Positions 1 to 12,345 are shown, counted from the stretch's first letter. The stretch: DNA of 64,000 nucleotides from Laccaria trichodermophora (GCA_018417955.1 JACTVC010000003.1:2232001-2296000), one strand, 5' to 3'. Notes: a model not told the origin generated them from the sequence alone. Program-made: numbers and translations.

Positions 1-291
1 GCAGGAGAGTGTTTGCAACGTGGTGCCGCGAGGCGATACCATGTTGAGGATATCCTGTGACCCAGGAACTGGGGCGCGGTCACCCGGCGCAGGACTCTTG
101 TATCCCGGAGGGGAGGCATATGGCTGCCTAGCCGTACAGAAAGGGTGTGACTCCGTCCACATGTAATATATAATGTGGTTGCAAAGTGAGTATATTTGTT
201 GAGAACGCAACACTATACAGAGTTGAAACAAATATATGTAAATACGATGGTTCTAGGTCAGGCAAGAAGTATATACTACCACGCCGTTACA
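1..291 (-). mobile_element. Degenerate Ty3/Gypsy LTR (partial, runs off the left edge)
   Basis: Read on the minus strand, this matches the 371-bp LTR at 20679-21049 in collinear blocks. Shared stretches include a run around 60-120 with GCGGTCACCCGGCGCAGGAC, the block tatcccggaggggaggc, and aaatatatgtaaatac near the promoter end. On the minus strand the LTR begins with TGTAAC at 291, which fits the TG start of the intact LTRs. It differs from the intact copies by many substitutions and small indels, so it is an older insertion or a solo LTR of a related family. The other end lies outside the window, so no target duplication can be checked. The AT-rich foldback repeat begins directly after its TG end. 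Confidence 0.8.
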
Positions 292-439
292 CTACTGCTA
301 TTTTTTGCTGTTCATTATTCCTGTTGTTATTCCTGTGTGTTGTAATATGGTATAAAGAGGTCTGGCTACAGAAATTAATGGGGTAATTAATGAAAATAGA
401 GCTAAAAGTCACAAAAAAAAGAGAAAAAATAATAGAGTA

Positions 440-930
440 TTGTTGATGGTCTGTGCACATTTTCTGATAAGAAATTATATCCAGAAAATTAGAAGAAAAA
501 GAGAAAAATAATGGACTGTTGTTGACAATATTGGGGTATTGTATACATGGTCTGTGCATATTTCCTAAAATGGTAATTAATACAAATATAGCTAGAAAAA
601 TTAGAAAAAAAATTCACATGATATAAATGGTTGTTGATAATGTTAATATACTGTTTACTTGGTCTGTGCATATTTCCAAATATGGTAATGAATCAAAATA
701 TAGCCAGAAAATCAGAACAAAAAGAGAAAAATAATAGACTATTGTTAACAATATTTAGATACCGGTCTGTGGACATTTCCTAATATGGTAAATAATACAA
801 ATATAGCTATAAAAACAGAAAAGAAAATAGAAAAAAGAATAGACATACTATTAACTGTTATTGACAATGTTGGTGTATGGTGCACATGGTCTGTGCATAT
901 TTCCAAATAAGGTAATTTGTGCAAATATTG
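440..930 (+). repeat. Degenerate tandem repeat, period about 100-120 bp
   Basis: The motif GGTCTGTGCAYATTTCC recurs at about 449, 548, 660, 764 and 887. Each is followed by AT-rich sequence of the type aatatggtaat...aaatatagc and then agaaaaataatagactattg. The same units recur inverted in copy B (about 4735-5410) and direct in copy C (about 7115-7920). Confidence 0.75.
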
Positions 931-1849
931 CCAGAAAATTACAATAAAATACAAGAAACATTAAAGAAAATATTGGATGGTAGTCACTATTGGTTATAAT
1001 GTTGCAGAGCTGAAATCAGTAAATGAGGCAAGATTACTATTTTAAATGAAAATTGTTTAGAAAATGTGCTAAAAATGAGAAAAAATAGGACTTGTTGTTG
1101 GGTACTGTTGTCAAAATCTAAGGTCTATATGTAAAAAAGGAAATTCAAGTATTTAATAGAGAGATCAGAATTCTAGGAGATTCTAGCCATTCTTGCAGAA
1201 ATAGGTGGGGCACAGTGAAGTACTGGTAGTCAGAAAGAAATTTAACATGTCATTATGGTCAACAGATATGAGAACATCATATCATATTATATTTATAACT
1301 TCAGATACTGACAATCCTCAGAGCTCTCTGCAGTCCTCAGAAATATACCTCTATAAAAGTGAAAAAAAAAAAAAAAAAAGCTGGCATAGTCAATATGACA
1401 GTTCCCAAACTCTCTCTAGTCTTCAGGAACATACTTCTACCACAGTGAAGAAATATGGCTCACACATCAGCCAATATTTACTTCTGGTAATTTGCAAGAA
1501 TAATAGACATCAGTAATAATTCAGTAAGTAAGGCTAGTCTATTATAGGTAGTTATTAATATGCATTCAACATAAGAGCAGTCAGTAACAGCCTTTATTAT
1601 CTCATAGAGCAGAATTTAGAAGCTATAACTATATAACAAATAGCTGAATGCAATATATAATCTGGTTTTTCTATAATAAAAATACAATATAAAGTAAAAA
1701 GGCAAGTTTAGGACCAAAATGATCTTTATGATAAATTTTGTAGAAAAGTTGAATCCAAAAGATAAAAGTTTGAATGGTCAGAAATTTTTGAAGTTTTTTT
1801 TTTTTGAAACTAGGACCCCAGATACTCTGTGACACTGGCAGGAAATTTT

Positions 1850-2060
1850 TTGCCTATGTGACATGGCTAAAACATTTCCGAGCAGTGTGACATAGTCAAA
1901 ACATTTTTCAGCAGTGTGACATGGCTAAAAAATTTCTTAGCAGTGTGACATGGCTAAAACATTTTTCAGCAGTGTCACACAGCTAAAAAATTTCCTACCA
2001 GTCTGAAACACTTCAAAAATTTCCTACCACTCTAACATGCTTCAAACATTTCTGACCACT
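1850..2060 (+). repeat. Tandem repeat of about 30 bp
   Basis: Units of the form agcagtgtgacatggctaaaacattttt are repeated about six times with decay. The same tract occurs inverted at about 3610-3795 and direct at about 8868-9050. Confidence 0.75.
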
Positions 2061-2264
2061 TTCAGATGGCTAGGATATTTTTCAATACAATATATCAACC
2101 CAAATATTTCCAGTCACAATATTCAAGGTCAAACATTTTTGTCCAATGCAATAATATATTTTTCTCCAGAGGCAAAAAAATAAATAGCCAAAGGATCTAT
2201 TAGCCTGGATAATTTTTCAAGATTTCCTAGCTAATAGCTTGGTCAAGGTGGGTGACTGAAGTGT

Positions 2265-3488
2265 ATTTTTTCTGATTTTGTGGCAACTTTTAGGTGGTTT
2301 CTATATTTAGATATTGACCCTGAACCCTGAACACAGCCTCCCCAATTTACTAAGCAATATTCTGATTTTCTCCACATTTTTTCCCATTTTTCATGCCATT
2401 TTTCCTGATTTTATGGCTGCTTTTCTGTTGAAGGGAAAAGGTTCCCGCGGTGATGAAAGGTAAATGAATGAATGAAAAATTTGCCTAAGTCCTCAGTTGA
2501 TAAAGAATGAGTCTTACTCGTAAACTTGTAAGGACTCATAATATAACAGCATGGACTATAAAACTGTCACTAATTTCCTTTTTGGGTCAATTTTCCCACA
2601 GTACCAGAAACACAGCCTCTCACTTAGCTTTATTAACAAAAATTGTAGCCCCTTTGCTTAGCTTTACAAATATATATAAATAATGTTACACAGACCATTC
2701 CTTATTGAGAAAAACACAAAATACTGAAAAAATTGGACACTTTTTGAAATAGTTATGTATTTTGACCAATATCTGCATAAGAAAGAAGGCTAGTTAGATG
2801 ATATAATCACATTTCTGATATTTTATGTTGCTATACTATTGTATTCAGGGTCCAGGATACACTTCCAAATATGGGAATCTGCCCAAATATAGCTAGAAAA
2901 TTATAAAGAAATTAATGTCTACAAGTTTCTTCACTTTTTCCTCATTTTATAGCTATTTTCTCTGAGTTGTTTTTTTTTGCTCTGTCTATATTTAGATATG
3001 GACCCTGAACACAGCCCCTTCAACATCATGACAACAGCAAATATCATTCCTATTTTTCTCCTCTATTTTTTGCTTACTTTGTAATTATTTTACACAATCT
3101 TTCTGGTTTTGTTCTATTTTTAGAGATGGACCCTGCACCCTGAACACAGTCCTTTCATGATCATGGCAATGGTAAATACCATACTTATTTTTCACTGCTT
3201 CTCTACTTATCTGTTTCCATTTTTCAGACAGCTTTCTATATTTGGATATGGACCCTGAACTCTGAACACAGCCTCCCTAACTTACTAAGCAATAGTCTGA
3301 TTTTCTACATATTTTTTTGCCATTTTTCTTGCCATTTTTACTGATTTTATGGCTGCTTTTCTGTTTAAGGGAAAAGGTTCCCGCGGTGATGAAAGGTAAA
3401 TGAATCAATGAATGAATGAATGAAAATTTTGCCTAAGTCCTCAGTTGATAAAGAATGAGTCTTACTCGTAAACTCGTAAGGACTCATA
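2265..3488. repeat. Spacer between copies A and B with a 240-bp direct repeat
   Basis: The block at about 2300-2540 (gaccctgaaccctgaacacagcc through ggttcccgcggtgatgaaagg to the GAGTC...GACTC hairpin) is repeated at about 3245-3488. Between the two lie AT-rich sequence and further partial copies of the gaccctgaacacagcc motif near 3000 and 3125. No gene was found. Confidence 0.7.
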
Positions 3489-5375
3489 ATTGGGCAAAAA
3501 TGTTTGGCCTTCAATATTGTGACTGGAAATATTTGGGCTGATATTTTGTATTGAAAAATATCCTAGCCATCTGAAAGTGGTTGGAAATATTTGAAGCATA
3601 TTAGAGTGGTAGGAAATTTTTTAGCTGTGTGACACTGCTGAAAAATGTTTTGGCCATGTCACACTGCTAAGAAATTTTTGAACCATATCATACTGCTGAG
3701 AAATGTTTTAGCCATGTCACACTGCTGAAAAATGTTTTGACCATGTCACACTGCTCGGAAATGTTTTAGCCATGTCACATAGGCAAAAAATTTCTTGCCA
3801 GTGTCACGGAGTATCTGGGGTCCTAGTTTCAAAAAAAAACCTTCAAAAATTTCTGACCATTCAAACTTTTATCTTCTGGATTCAACTTTTCTACAAAATT
3901 TATCATAAAGATCATTTTGGTCCTAAACTTGCCTTTTTAGTTTATATTGTATTTTTATTATAGAAAAACCAGATTATATCTTGCATTCAGCTCTATCTAT
4001 TGGTATTCAGCTATTTGTTATATAGTTATAGCCTCTGAATTCTGCTCTATCAGATAATAAAGGTTGTTACTGACTGCTCTTATGTTGAGTGTATATTAAT
4101 AACTGCCTATAATAGACTAGCCTTACTTACTGAATTATTACTGATGTCTATTATTCTTGCAAATTACCAGAAGTAAATATTGGCTGATGTGTGAGCCATA
4201 TTTCTTCACTGAAGTATGTTCCTAAAGACTAGAGAGAGTTTGGGAACTGTCAGATTGACTATGCCAGCTTTTTTTTTCACTTTTATAGAGGTGTATTTCT
4301 GAGAACTGCAGAGAGCTCTGAGGATTGTCAGTGTCTGAAGTTATAAATATGTATAATATGATATGATATGATATGATATGATGTATTCATGTCTGTTGAC
4401 TATAATGACATGCTGACTACCAGTACTTTACTGTGCCCCACCTATTTCTGCAGGAATGGCTAGAATCTCCTAGAATTCTGATCTCTCTATTACAAATACT
4501 TGAATTTCCTTTTTTAGATATAGACCTTAGACCTTGACAACAAGTCCTATTTTTTCTCATTTTTACCACATTTTCTAAATGATTTTCATTTAAAATAGTA
4601 ATCTTGCCTCATTTACTCTGATTTCAGCTCTGCAACATTATAACCAATAGTGACTACCATCCAATATTTTCTTTAATGTTTCTTGTATTTTATTGTAATT
4701 TTCTGGCAATATTTGCACAAATTACCTTATTTGGAAATATGCACAGACCATGTGCACTCACTATACACCAACATTGTAAATAACAGTTATAGCTGAATGC
4801 AGAATGATAAGCCACACCAGACTGACACATACACAGGGCAGACTGTCAAATTTTCAAAGCAACATGATGGCTGAGTTCTCACCAAGTTCTCACAATGAGT
4901 CAAATAATTGATGTCACTGTAGTACCACAGTAACATTTGAGAGTCTGCTCTATGTATGTGTTGATCTGCATGACCTGTCATTCTGCATTCAGCTGTGATG
5001 GTATGTCTATTCTTTTTCTATTTTTTTTCCCTGTTTTTCCAGCTATATTTGTATCATTTACCATATTAGGAAATATCCACAGACTATGTATATGGTATCT
5101 AAATATTGTTAACAATAGTCTATTATTTTTCTCTTTTTCTTCTGAGTTTATGGCTATATTTTCATTCATTACCATATTTGGAAATATGCACAGACCAAGT
5201 AAACAGTACATCAACATTATCAACAGCCATTTATATCATGTAAATTTTTTTTCTAATTTTTCTAGCTATATTTGTATTAATTACTATTTTAGGAAATGTG
5301 CACAGACCATGTATACAATACCCCAATATTGTCAACAACAGTCCATTATTTCTCTCTTTTCCTTCTAATTTTCTG
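3489..5375 (-). repeat. Palindrome arm B of the left foldback region
   Basis: This is the inverted complement of 7273-9159. Paired positions sum to 12648 throughout, so the arms are free of net indels over about 1.89 kb, with only scattered substitutions (one example is a G/A difference near 5071/7577). The outer boundary is sharp (attgggc at 3489 against gcccaat ending 9159). The arms diverge inward of about 5375/7273, although looser similarity continues. Confidence 0.85.
4791..4994 (-). mobile_element. 204-bp MITE with long imperfect terminal inverted repeats (copy in arm B)
   Basis: The segment starts with AGCTGAATGCAGAATGA and ends with its complement. Imperfect complementarity runs inward for about 60 bp, with a shared CACATACAyAGrGCAGACT block. 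Copy A carries an uninterrupted site at about 850-856 (actattaactg) where B and C hold this element, so it is an insertion. There is no coding capacity. The target duplication is blurred and may be TA. Confidence 0.75.
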
Positions 5376-7272
5376 AATATAATTTCTTATTAGGAAATGT
5401 GCACAGACCATCAACATACTCTCTTATTTTTTCTCTTTCTTTAGTGACTTTTTAGCTCTATTTTCATCAATTACCTTATTAATTTCTGTGGCCAGACCTC
5501 ATTACACCATATTACAACAGCTACATAGAAATAACAAAAAATAGCAGTAGTGATGTTATAAGTGTGGAAAAAGAGATCACATGGTTGTATCACAGGATAC
5601 ATCATATGATATGTCACATGATCACATCACATGATGATGTCACCTGACTATTATATATCACATGACTTGTGTCACATGACTTTATTATCACATGATTATA
5701 TCACATGATACACAACATAAACAACTATATAATGCATATGAGATAACTATTGTTATATATTTTTTCACTTTTATTTCTCATTTTCTGGCTATATTTTTAC
5801 TAATTACCATATTTGGAAACATGCACAGACCAAGTAAATAGTACATCAACATTATCAACAACTATTTACATTATGTGAGTTTCTTTTCTTATTTTTGGAT
5901 ATATTTTCGTTAACTACTATATTAGGAAATGTGCACAGACCATGTGAACAGTACCCCATCATCACCACTCTCCCTATTTTTTTCTGATTTTATTCTGGTA
6001 AAATTCTGTATAGTGGAATGGATTATCTATGCATCAAATGCGGGAGCTGTCAATGGAATATCTCAACCCCAACTCTCATGGTGCCTCAGATATCAGATGA
6101 GATGCAGGCACAGATCATTGTTTGCCATGATGAGCAACATCTATCAGTGCTAGACATTACAGGCCTTGGTGGATGTAACTGGTCTCTTACTTCCCAATTT
6201 GTGGGTCACAATACAATTAAACATGATTCCTAAACTTCATTATGCAAACAGCAGTGCAAAGCACTGTAACCTCTGCTACCTCTTGGGAAGTCCATGAGTG
6301 ATTGGATACAGATGCAGGAAGGGATAACACCACAGATCTGATAAGACCTGCCCTGATAAACTGTGCTGACACTTGAACTCTTGGAGTAATGTCAATATAA
6401 GTGTCTGGCAAGCTAAGGAGAATTTGATGGTGCTCTGGAGTGTCACAAGTGTAGCTGTACTCACCTTTCCCAGAATGCTGCAGAAAGGTTTAGCAGGATC
6501 CTGCCAGAATGTAGGGAAGGGAAAAATGATGAGCACACAAAGACAGAGAGCCACAAGCTCTCCTAAAAGAGTCACAATCTACAGCTGACATTGTCACTCT
6601 ATTCCTTCACTAAGCTTGATAAAGAGTCATGAAGACAGTAATACTCTTATATGCAAGTGGAAACAGAGAAGATGCATGTACAAAGATGCATAAGAAGTGT
6701 GACTCCTGTGACATGCATATATAGAATCCATTGAATAGGGAATATATCTGATAGCCTGACCCCTCATACATGGGACTACTACTCCATGCATGTCCTTGAT
6801 TGGTATTTATCACTACTACTGACAAGTACAAAAGGGAGTCATGTGAAAGTAAATAATGTAAAAGATGGATAAGATCCCAGACATGCCAGCCATTTCCATA
6901 CTTGTCATAGGCATGGAAGTAATACAACAAATAACAAACAAACATAGTTGTTCATGTTCTATATCATGTGATACAGTCATGTGATAGGTCAGATGATGTG
7001 ACAATGTGATATCATATGATGTGGTCATGTGATCTGTCTTTCCAGGAAAGATTTTGGCACTTACAATACCACCACTGCTGTCAGAAAAAAAGGAGAAAAA
7101 ATAATAAACTATTGTTGATGGCCTGTGCACATTTCCTATTCTGGAAATATATCCAGAGAGTCAGACAAAAAGGGGGAAAAAAGAAATAGATACATGGTCT
7201 GGATACATTTCCTAATATAATAATTTAATACAAATACAGCTAGAAAAATAAGAAAGGAAATTCAATTTAGCC
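5376..7272. repeat. Loop of the B/C palindrome, no gene recognised
   Basis: The loop holds more degenerate GTCTGTGCACATTTCC units at both ends (about 5398, 5820, 5935, 7120 and 7200). TCACATGA-rich sequence lies at about 5575-5720 and, in inverted sense, at about 6950-7045. A unique-looking stretch at about 6000-6900 has only short unconserved open frames. Confidence 0.6.
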
Positions 7273-9159
7273 CAAAAAATGAGAAGAAAAAGAGAAAAAT
7301 AATGGACTGTTGTTGACAATATTGGGGTATTGTATACATGGTCTGTGCACATTTCCTAAAATAGTAATTAATACAAATATAGCTAGAAAAATTAGAAAAA
7401 AAATTTACATGATATAAATGGCTGTTGATAATGTTGATGTACTGTTTACTTGGTCTGTGCATATTTCCAAATATGGTAATGAATGAAAATATAGCCATAA
7501 ACTCAGAAGAAAAAGAGAAAAATAATAGACTATTGTTAACAATATTTAGATACCATATACATAGTCTGTGGATATTTTCTAATATGGTAAATGATACAAA
7601 TATAGCTGGAAAAACAGGGAAAAAAAATAGAAAAAGAATAGACATACCATCACAGCTGAATGCAGAATGACAGGTCATGCAGATCAACACATACATAGAG
7701 CAGACTCTCAAATGTTACTGTGGTACTACAGTGACATCAATTATTTGACTCATTGTGAGAACTTGGTGAGAACTCAGCCATCATGTTGCTTTGAAAATTT
7801 GACAGTCTGCCCTGTGTATGTGTCAGTCTGGTGTGGCTTATCATTCTGCATTCAGCTATAACTGTTATTTACAATGTTGGTGTATAGTGAGTGCACATGG
7901 TCTGTGCATATTTCCAAATAAGGTAATTTGTGCAAATATTGCCAGAAAATTACAATAAAATACAAGAAACATTAAAGAAAATATTGGATGGTAGTCACTA
8001 TTGGTTATAATGTTGCAGAGCTGAAATCAGAGTAAATGAGGCAAGATTACTATTTTAAATGAAAATCATTTAGAAAATGTGGTAAAAATGAGAAAAAATA
8101 GGACTTGTTGTCAAGGTCTAAGGTCTATATCTAAAAAAGGAAATTCAAGTATTTGTAATAGAGAGATCAGAATTCTAGGAGATTCTAGCCATTCCTGCAG
8201 AAATAGGTGGGGCACAGTAAAGTACTGGTAGTCAGCATGTCATTATAGTCAACAGACATGAATACATCATATCATATCATATCATATCATATTATACATA
8301 TTTATAACTTCAGACACTGACAATCCTCAGAGCTCTCTGCAGTTCTCAGAAATACACCTCTATAAAAGTGAAAAAAAAAGCTGGCATAGTCAATCTGACA
8401 GTTCCCAAACTCTCTCTAGTCTTTAGGAACATACTTCAGTGAAGAAATATGGCTCACACATCAGCCAATATTTACTTCTGGTAATTTGCAAGAATAATAG
8501 ACATCAGTAATAATTCAGTAAGTAAGGCTAGTCTATTATAGGCAGTTATTAATATACACTCAACATAAGAGCAGTCAGTAACAACCTTTATTATCTGATA
8601 GAGCAGAATTCAGAGGCTATAACTATATAACAAATAGCTGAATACCAATAGATAGAGCTGAATGCAAGATATAATCTGGTTTTTCTATAATAAAAATACA
8701 ATATAAACTAAAAAGGCAAGTTTAGGACCAAAATGATCTTTATGATAAATTTTGTAGAAAAGTTGAATCCAGAAGATAAAAGTTTGAATGGTCAGAAATT
8801 TTTGAAGGTTTTTTTTTGAAACTAGGACCCCAGATACTCCGTGACACTGGCAAGAAATTTTTTGCCTATGTGACATGGCTAAAACATTTCCGAGCAGTGT
8901 GACATGGTCAAAACATTTTTCAGCAGTGTGACATGGCTAAAACATTTCTCAGCAGTATGATATGGTTCAAAAATTTCTTAGCAGTGTGACATGGCCAAAA
9001 CATTTTTCAGCAGTGTCACACAGCTAAAAAATTTCCTACCACTCTAATATGCTTCAAATATTTCCAACCACTTTCAGATGGCTAGGATATTTTTCAATAC
9101 AAAATATCAGCCCAAATATTTCCAGTCACAATATTGAAGGCCAAACATTTTTGCCCAAT
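7273..9159 (+). repeat. Palindrome arm C of the left foldback region
   Basis: This is the partner of arm B at 3489-5375, nearly identical. Copy C extends beyond the palindrome to about 9274, where it ends with the same sequence as copy A. Confidence 0.85.
7654..7857 (+). mobile_element. 204-bp MITE (copy in arm C)
   Basis: This is the mirror copy of 4791-4994. It has the same AGCTGAATGCAGAATGA ends, and flanking cataccatcac / ataactgtta compares with the unoccupied cactatta-actgtta type site in copy A. It was carried along when the palindrome formed, so the insertion predates the inverted duplication. Confidence 0.75.
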
Positions 9160-9274
9160 CCAATTATATATTTTTCTCCAGAGGCAAAAAAATAACCAGC
9201 CAAAGGATCTATTAGCCTGGATAATTTTTCAAGATTTCCTAGCTAATAGCTTGGTCAAGGTGGGTGACTGAAGT

Positions 9275-9671
9275 GAAAGTGTTTCCAAATGTTGTCACTA
9301 CACCATCAGTTATTTTCTCTGATTTTTATGCTCATTTATTGCTGTCTCTTCATTAAAAAAAGCTTGCATTGGCTTGATTTGTGCAAACATATGTCTATTT
9401 GTGCATATGGCTTTTATTACATAATATACTCAAAAACACACTGTATTTTTTCTTGGTTTTTTTTTTCATTCAATTTAGATTCTATGTTGGTGAGCTTCAG
9501 ATTCTTCTTTGAAAAAGTATTGTTTATTTTGAATTTGACCTTATTACATAATATGTCTCAATGAATTGTATACAATCATGATCCCTGAAATTTTACATTT
9601 TTTCTGCATTTTATTTCATCAGAATTGGACTTGATTTGGTAAAGTTACACATTTTTCTTTAGGCAGCGCTG
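9275..9671. other. AT-rich intergenic stretch, nothing recognised
   Basis: Only short, low-complexity open frames occur here. I see no motif, RNA gene or repeat that can be named. Confidence 0.5.
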
Positions 9672-10796
9672 GGAACTCAAAAAGCGATGATGCACAAACA
9701 TTTCCCGATCATTTGATGGGGGACAGGTGCGTCATAGTAGATCTCTGATCAGTTACCATTTTCGGTAATAAATAAAGATTCATGTATAACTCAGCGAGTT
9801 TTGATCCAAATGACATGATTTTTTTTGTAACAGGTACTCCTCATTTCCGTGGTCATGGTGATGTTACGTTCCTGGTAAAAGAACACAAATAAACAGTCGA
9901 AAAAACGAAATGGATCATCTCTGATCTATTGTCCTCTTGGCATCACAGATTCTAATGATGCACAAAACTTCCCTCATCAAATGATCAGAAAATGTTTGTG
10001 TATCATACTATGTTTGTTCAGGATATTGAAACTCATCGGGATATTGAAAATCCAGATTATCTTTGCATCCACTCACTCTGAGGTTCTCAAAGTTTGAAGA
10101 CTAGTGTATTTGTGTATTGTTGCTGTACCTCTAAATTTTTAGAGACGTATTCAAAGAATTGCATTCTAAAGACATGGATTTGTGGTTTTCATTACACCAG
10201 CCAAACAAAGATATTGGAATGTTCTCTCAGATCCCTCCAGATCAGCTACATTTTTTATTCTAAAACTTTCCAATTACATTTAAATGATATGTAAGAGGTC
10301 AAATACAAATTTTTAGAGAGAGAGATGAAGTGCTGTTGGGCGGGAGGGCAAAATACAAAATTTTGCTCACAGACGACTCTAAAAGCGTGACGTTTTCGTG
10401 ACATACGCCTGCCAAACTGTCATCATCTTTCAGCCAAAGCCATTGTGACCTGGCGTGACAACAGTTTCAATATCCTGATATTTTTGAACCCTGAGTACTG
10501 GATCACCTCCGACAGCGAACATAACACATCTATAGTAAAAAAAAGTAGATATTTGTATAGAAGACAAAAATGTACATCGAGTTGTCAAAAAATCGAAAGG
10601 ATGGGACAAAATGGTGAGCCAACAATCGTGCAACACTGAAAAAGTTTCAATATCCTGAACAAACATAGTAGAATCTTGAGATTTGTACCAAGGCTGTGCT
10701 ACTTTTGTGGTGGCCATCACAGATTCCTATGACACACGAAACTTTCCCCCATCAAATGATCGGGAAATGTTCATGCATCATCATTTTTTGAACTTG
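9672..10796. mobile_element. Non-autonomous inverted-repeat (foldback) element, about 1.1 kb
   Basis: The ends are inverted repeats of about 45-50 bp. The left block at 9684-9723 (catttcccgatcatttgatg inside) pairs with 10747-10784. A second, inner inverted pair carries tgtttgttcaggatattgaa at about 10012-10034 and its complement at about 10648-10672. A partly inverted extra copy of the terminal motif lies at about 9955-10010. No transposase-like frame is present. It is a MITE or foldback element of unknown superfamily, and no clean target duplication was seen. Confidence 0.65.
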
Positions 10797-10904
10797 CTCA
10801 TGTGGCTGTGTGTAATTCATTTTACCGGTGGAATGGTACATTGCTGTCTTGGCTAGTCCAAACACAATGAAAGTTCTCTGTCAATACCCCTTCGATTTTC
10901 ATGA

Positions 10905-11819
10905 CCTTGAACTCATTTGGATAGCCCCACACTCTGTGAAGAAGCTCCCCAAAACCGTTTACGAAACGGTGGAAGCCTCGTGGAGCTAGGTCAGTTTCCA
11001 TTTTCGCTCTTTTGCCCTTATGCTCATAACTCCTCAGGACCTTAATCTGTTCTGTTTTCCATGGTCAAGGGCTCATTCGGATACCCCCACGCTCCGTGAA
11101 GACGCTCCCCAAAACCGTTTACGAAACGGTGGAGGTCTCATGGAGCTAGGTCAGTTTACATTTTCGCTCTTTTGCCCTTATGCTCACAACTCCCCAGGAC
11201 CTCAATCTGTTCCGTTTTCTGTGGTCGAGGGCTCGTTCGGATAGCCCCATACTCCGTAAAAACACTCCTTAAAACCGCTTACAAAACGGTTGAGGTCTCA
11301 TGGAGCTAGGTCAGTTTACATTTTCGCTCTTTTGCCCTTATGCTCACAACTCCCCAGGACCTCAATCTGCTCCATTTCTTGGGATCGAGGGCTCGTTTGG
11401 ATAGCCCCACACTCCATCAAGACGTTCCCCAAAACCGCTTACAAAACGGTTGAGGTCTCGTGGAGCTGGGTAAGTTTGTATTTTTGCTCTTTTGCCCTCA
11501 ATGCTCACAACTCCTTAGTACCTCAATCTGCTCCATTTTCTGTGGTCCCAGGCTTGTTTGGATACCCCCACACTCTATAAAGATGCTCCTTAAAGCCATT
11601 TACAAAATGGTTGAGGTCTTGTGAAGCTAGGTGAGTTTATGTTTTTGCTCTTTTGCCCTTGTGCTCACAACTCCTCAGCACCTGATTCTGCTTCATTTTC
11701 TATTGTTCTGGACTCATTTGGATACCTCCACACTCCCTGAAGATGCTCCCCAATACTGCCTATGAACTAGTTGAGCACTCTTGGAGGTATGTTATGTTCT
11801 ATTTTTGTCTTTTTGTGTT
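10905..11819 (+). repeat. 160-bp tandem array (satellite-like), about 5.5 copies
   Basis: The phrase gctcgttcggatagcccc (with variants) recurs at 10911, 11071, 11231, 11391, 11551 and 11711, exactly 160 bp apart each time. Each of the better-preserved units contains the perfect inverted repeat CCGTTTACGAAACGG. Divergence increases rightwards. The array continues past the hAT MITE at about 12354 (caactgcccaggacc), so the MITE is inserted in it. A lone relative lies at about 18432-18520. Confidence 0.9.
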
Positions 11820-11827
11820 CATACCCA

Positions 11828-12345
11828 TAGTGTTTGAAAGTCCAGTTAGGTTAGGTTATTGGGTGCCCAGGGGCTCTAACCGAGACCGAGACCGGTTAGG
11901 GTTCGTTCCCAGACCCAAAATAACCTAACTGGACCGAAGATAACCAACCAAAACCAGTTAGTTGCAGTTACTAACCAGTTAGGACCGAAAAAAATAGAAA
12001 ATCGATTAAAATGGCATATATTTCTCATATTCCTTGCAGTAAACATTATTGCCATGCATCGTAGCTTTAGAATGAGCCCAAGAACGCTAAATTCGGTGAA
12101 GAATTGACAATTTTATGATAATATTCTTGAAAATCTACTATTTTGGACGATATTTTCAATAACTCAAATTTTAAGTGTTTTTCACGTTCCTAGGTGCATT
12201 TTGAAGGGGTATATCAGGGCCAGTTATAACCGGTTATTTCATTTCCAGAATTGAATAACCACTAACCATGGTCCGGTCTTTTTGCAGTTAGGTCCAGTCT
12301 GGTCTCGGTTATTTTCCAGTTAACTAACCTAACTTCCAAACACTA
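11828..12345 (+). mobile_element. hAT-type MITE, 518 bp, with 8-bp target duplication
   Basis: The ends are TAGTGTTTGAAAG (11828-11840) and CTTCCAAACACTA (12333-12345), a near-perfect 13-bp inverted pair. The flanks are an exact 8-bp direct repeat, CATACCCA at 11820-11827 and 12346-12353. Eight-base duplications and TAGTG-type ends are the hallmark of hAT transposons. The body is rich in TAACCGGTTA/CCAGTTAGG motifs and has no coding capacity, so it depends on a transposase elsewhere. Confidence 0.9.

Larger units (their letters stand above)
292..2264 (+). repeat. AT-rich foldback repeat, copy A
   Basis: Copy A is a diverged direct repeat of about 7100-9274 and an inverted repeat of about 3489-5560. 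Copies A and C share the same right end (aatagcttggtcaaggtggg...ctgaagtg at 2232-2264 and 9242-9274). A lacks a 204-bp MITE present in B and C, and has its own indels. No coding capacity is visible, and the open frames in it are short and not conserved between copies. It contains two tandem-repeat tracts, listed separately. Confidence 0.8.

Noticed and set aside
2509..3488. Helitron 3' ends at the GAGTC hairpins
   Set aside because: No CTRR terminus follows the hairpin at the usual distance, and no Rep/helicase sequence is present.
4937..7711. 143-149-codon frames in palindrome arms B and C
   Set aside because: They are mirror copies of a degenerate AT-rich tandem repeat and are not maintained in copy A.
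10905..11819. CRISPR-like array
   Set aside because: Units are whole 160-bp repeats without variable spacers, in eukaryotic DNA.
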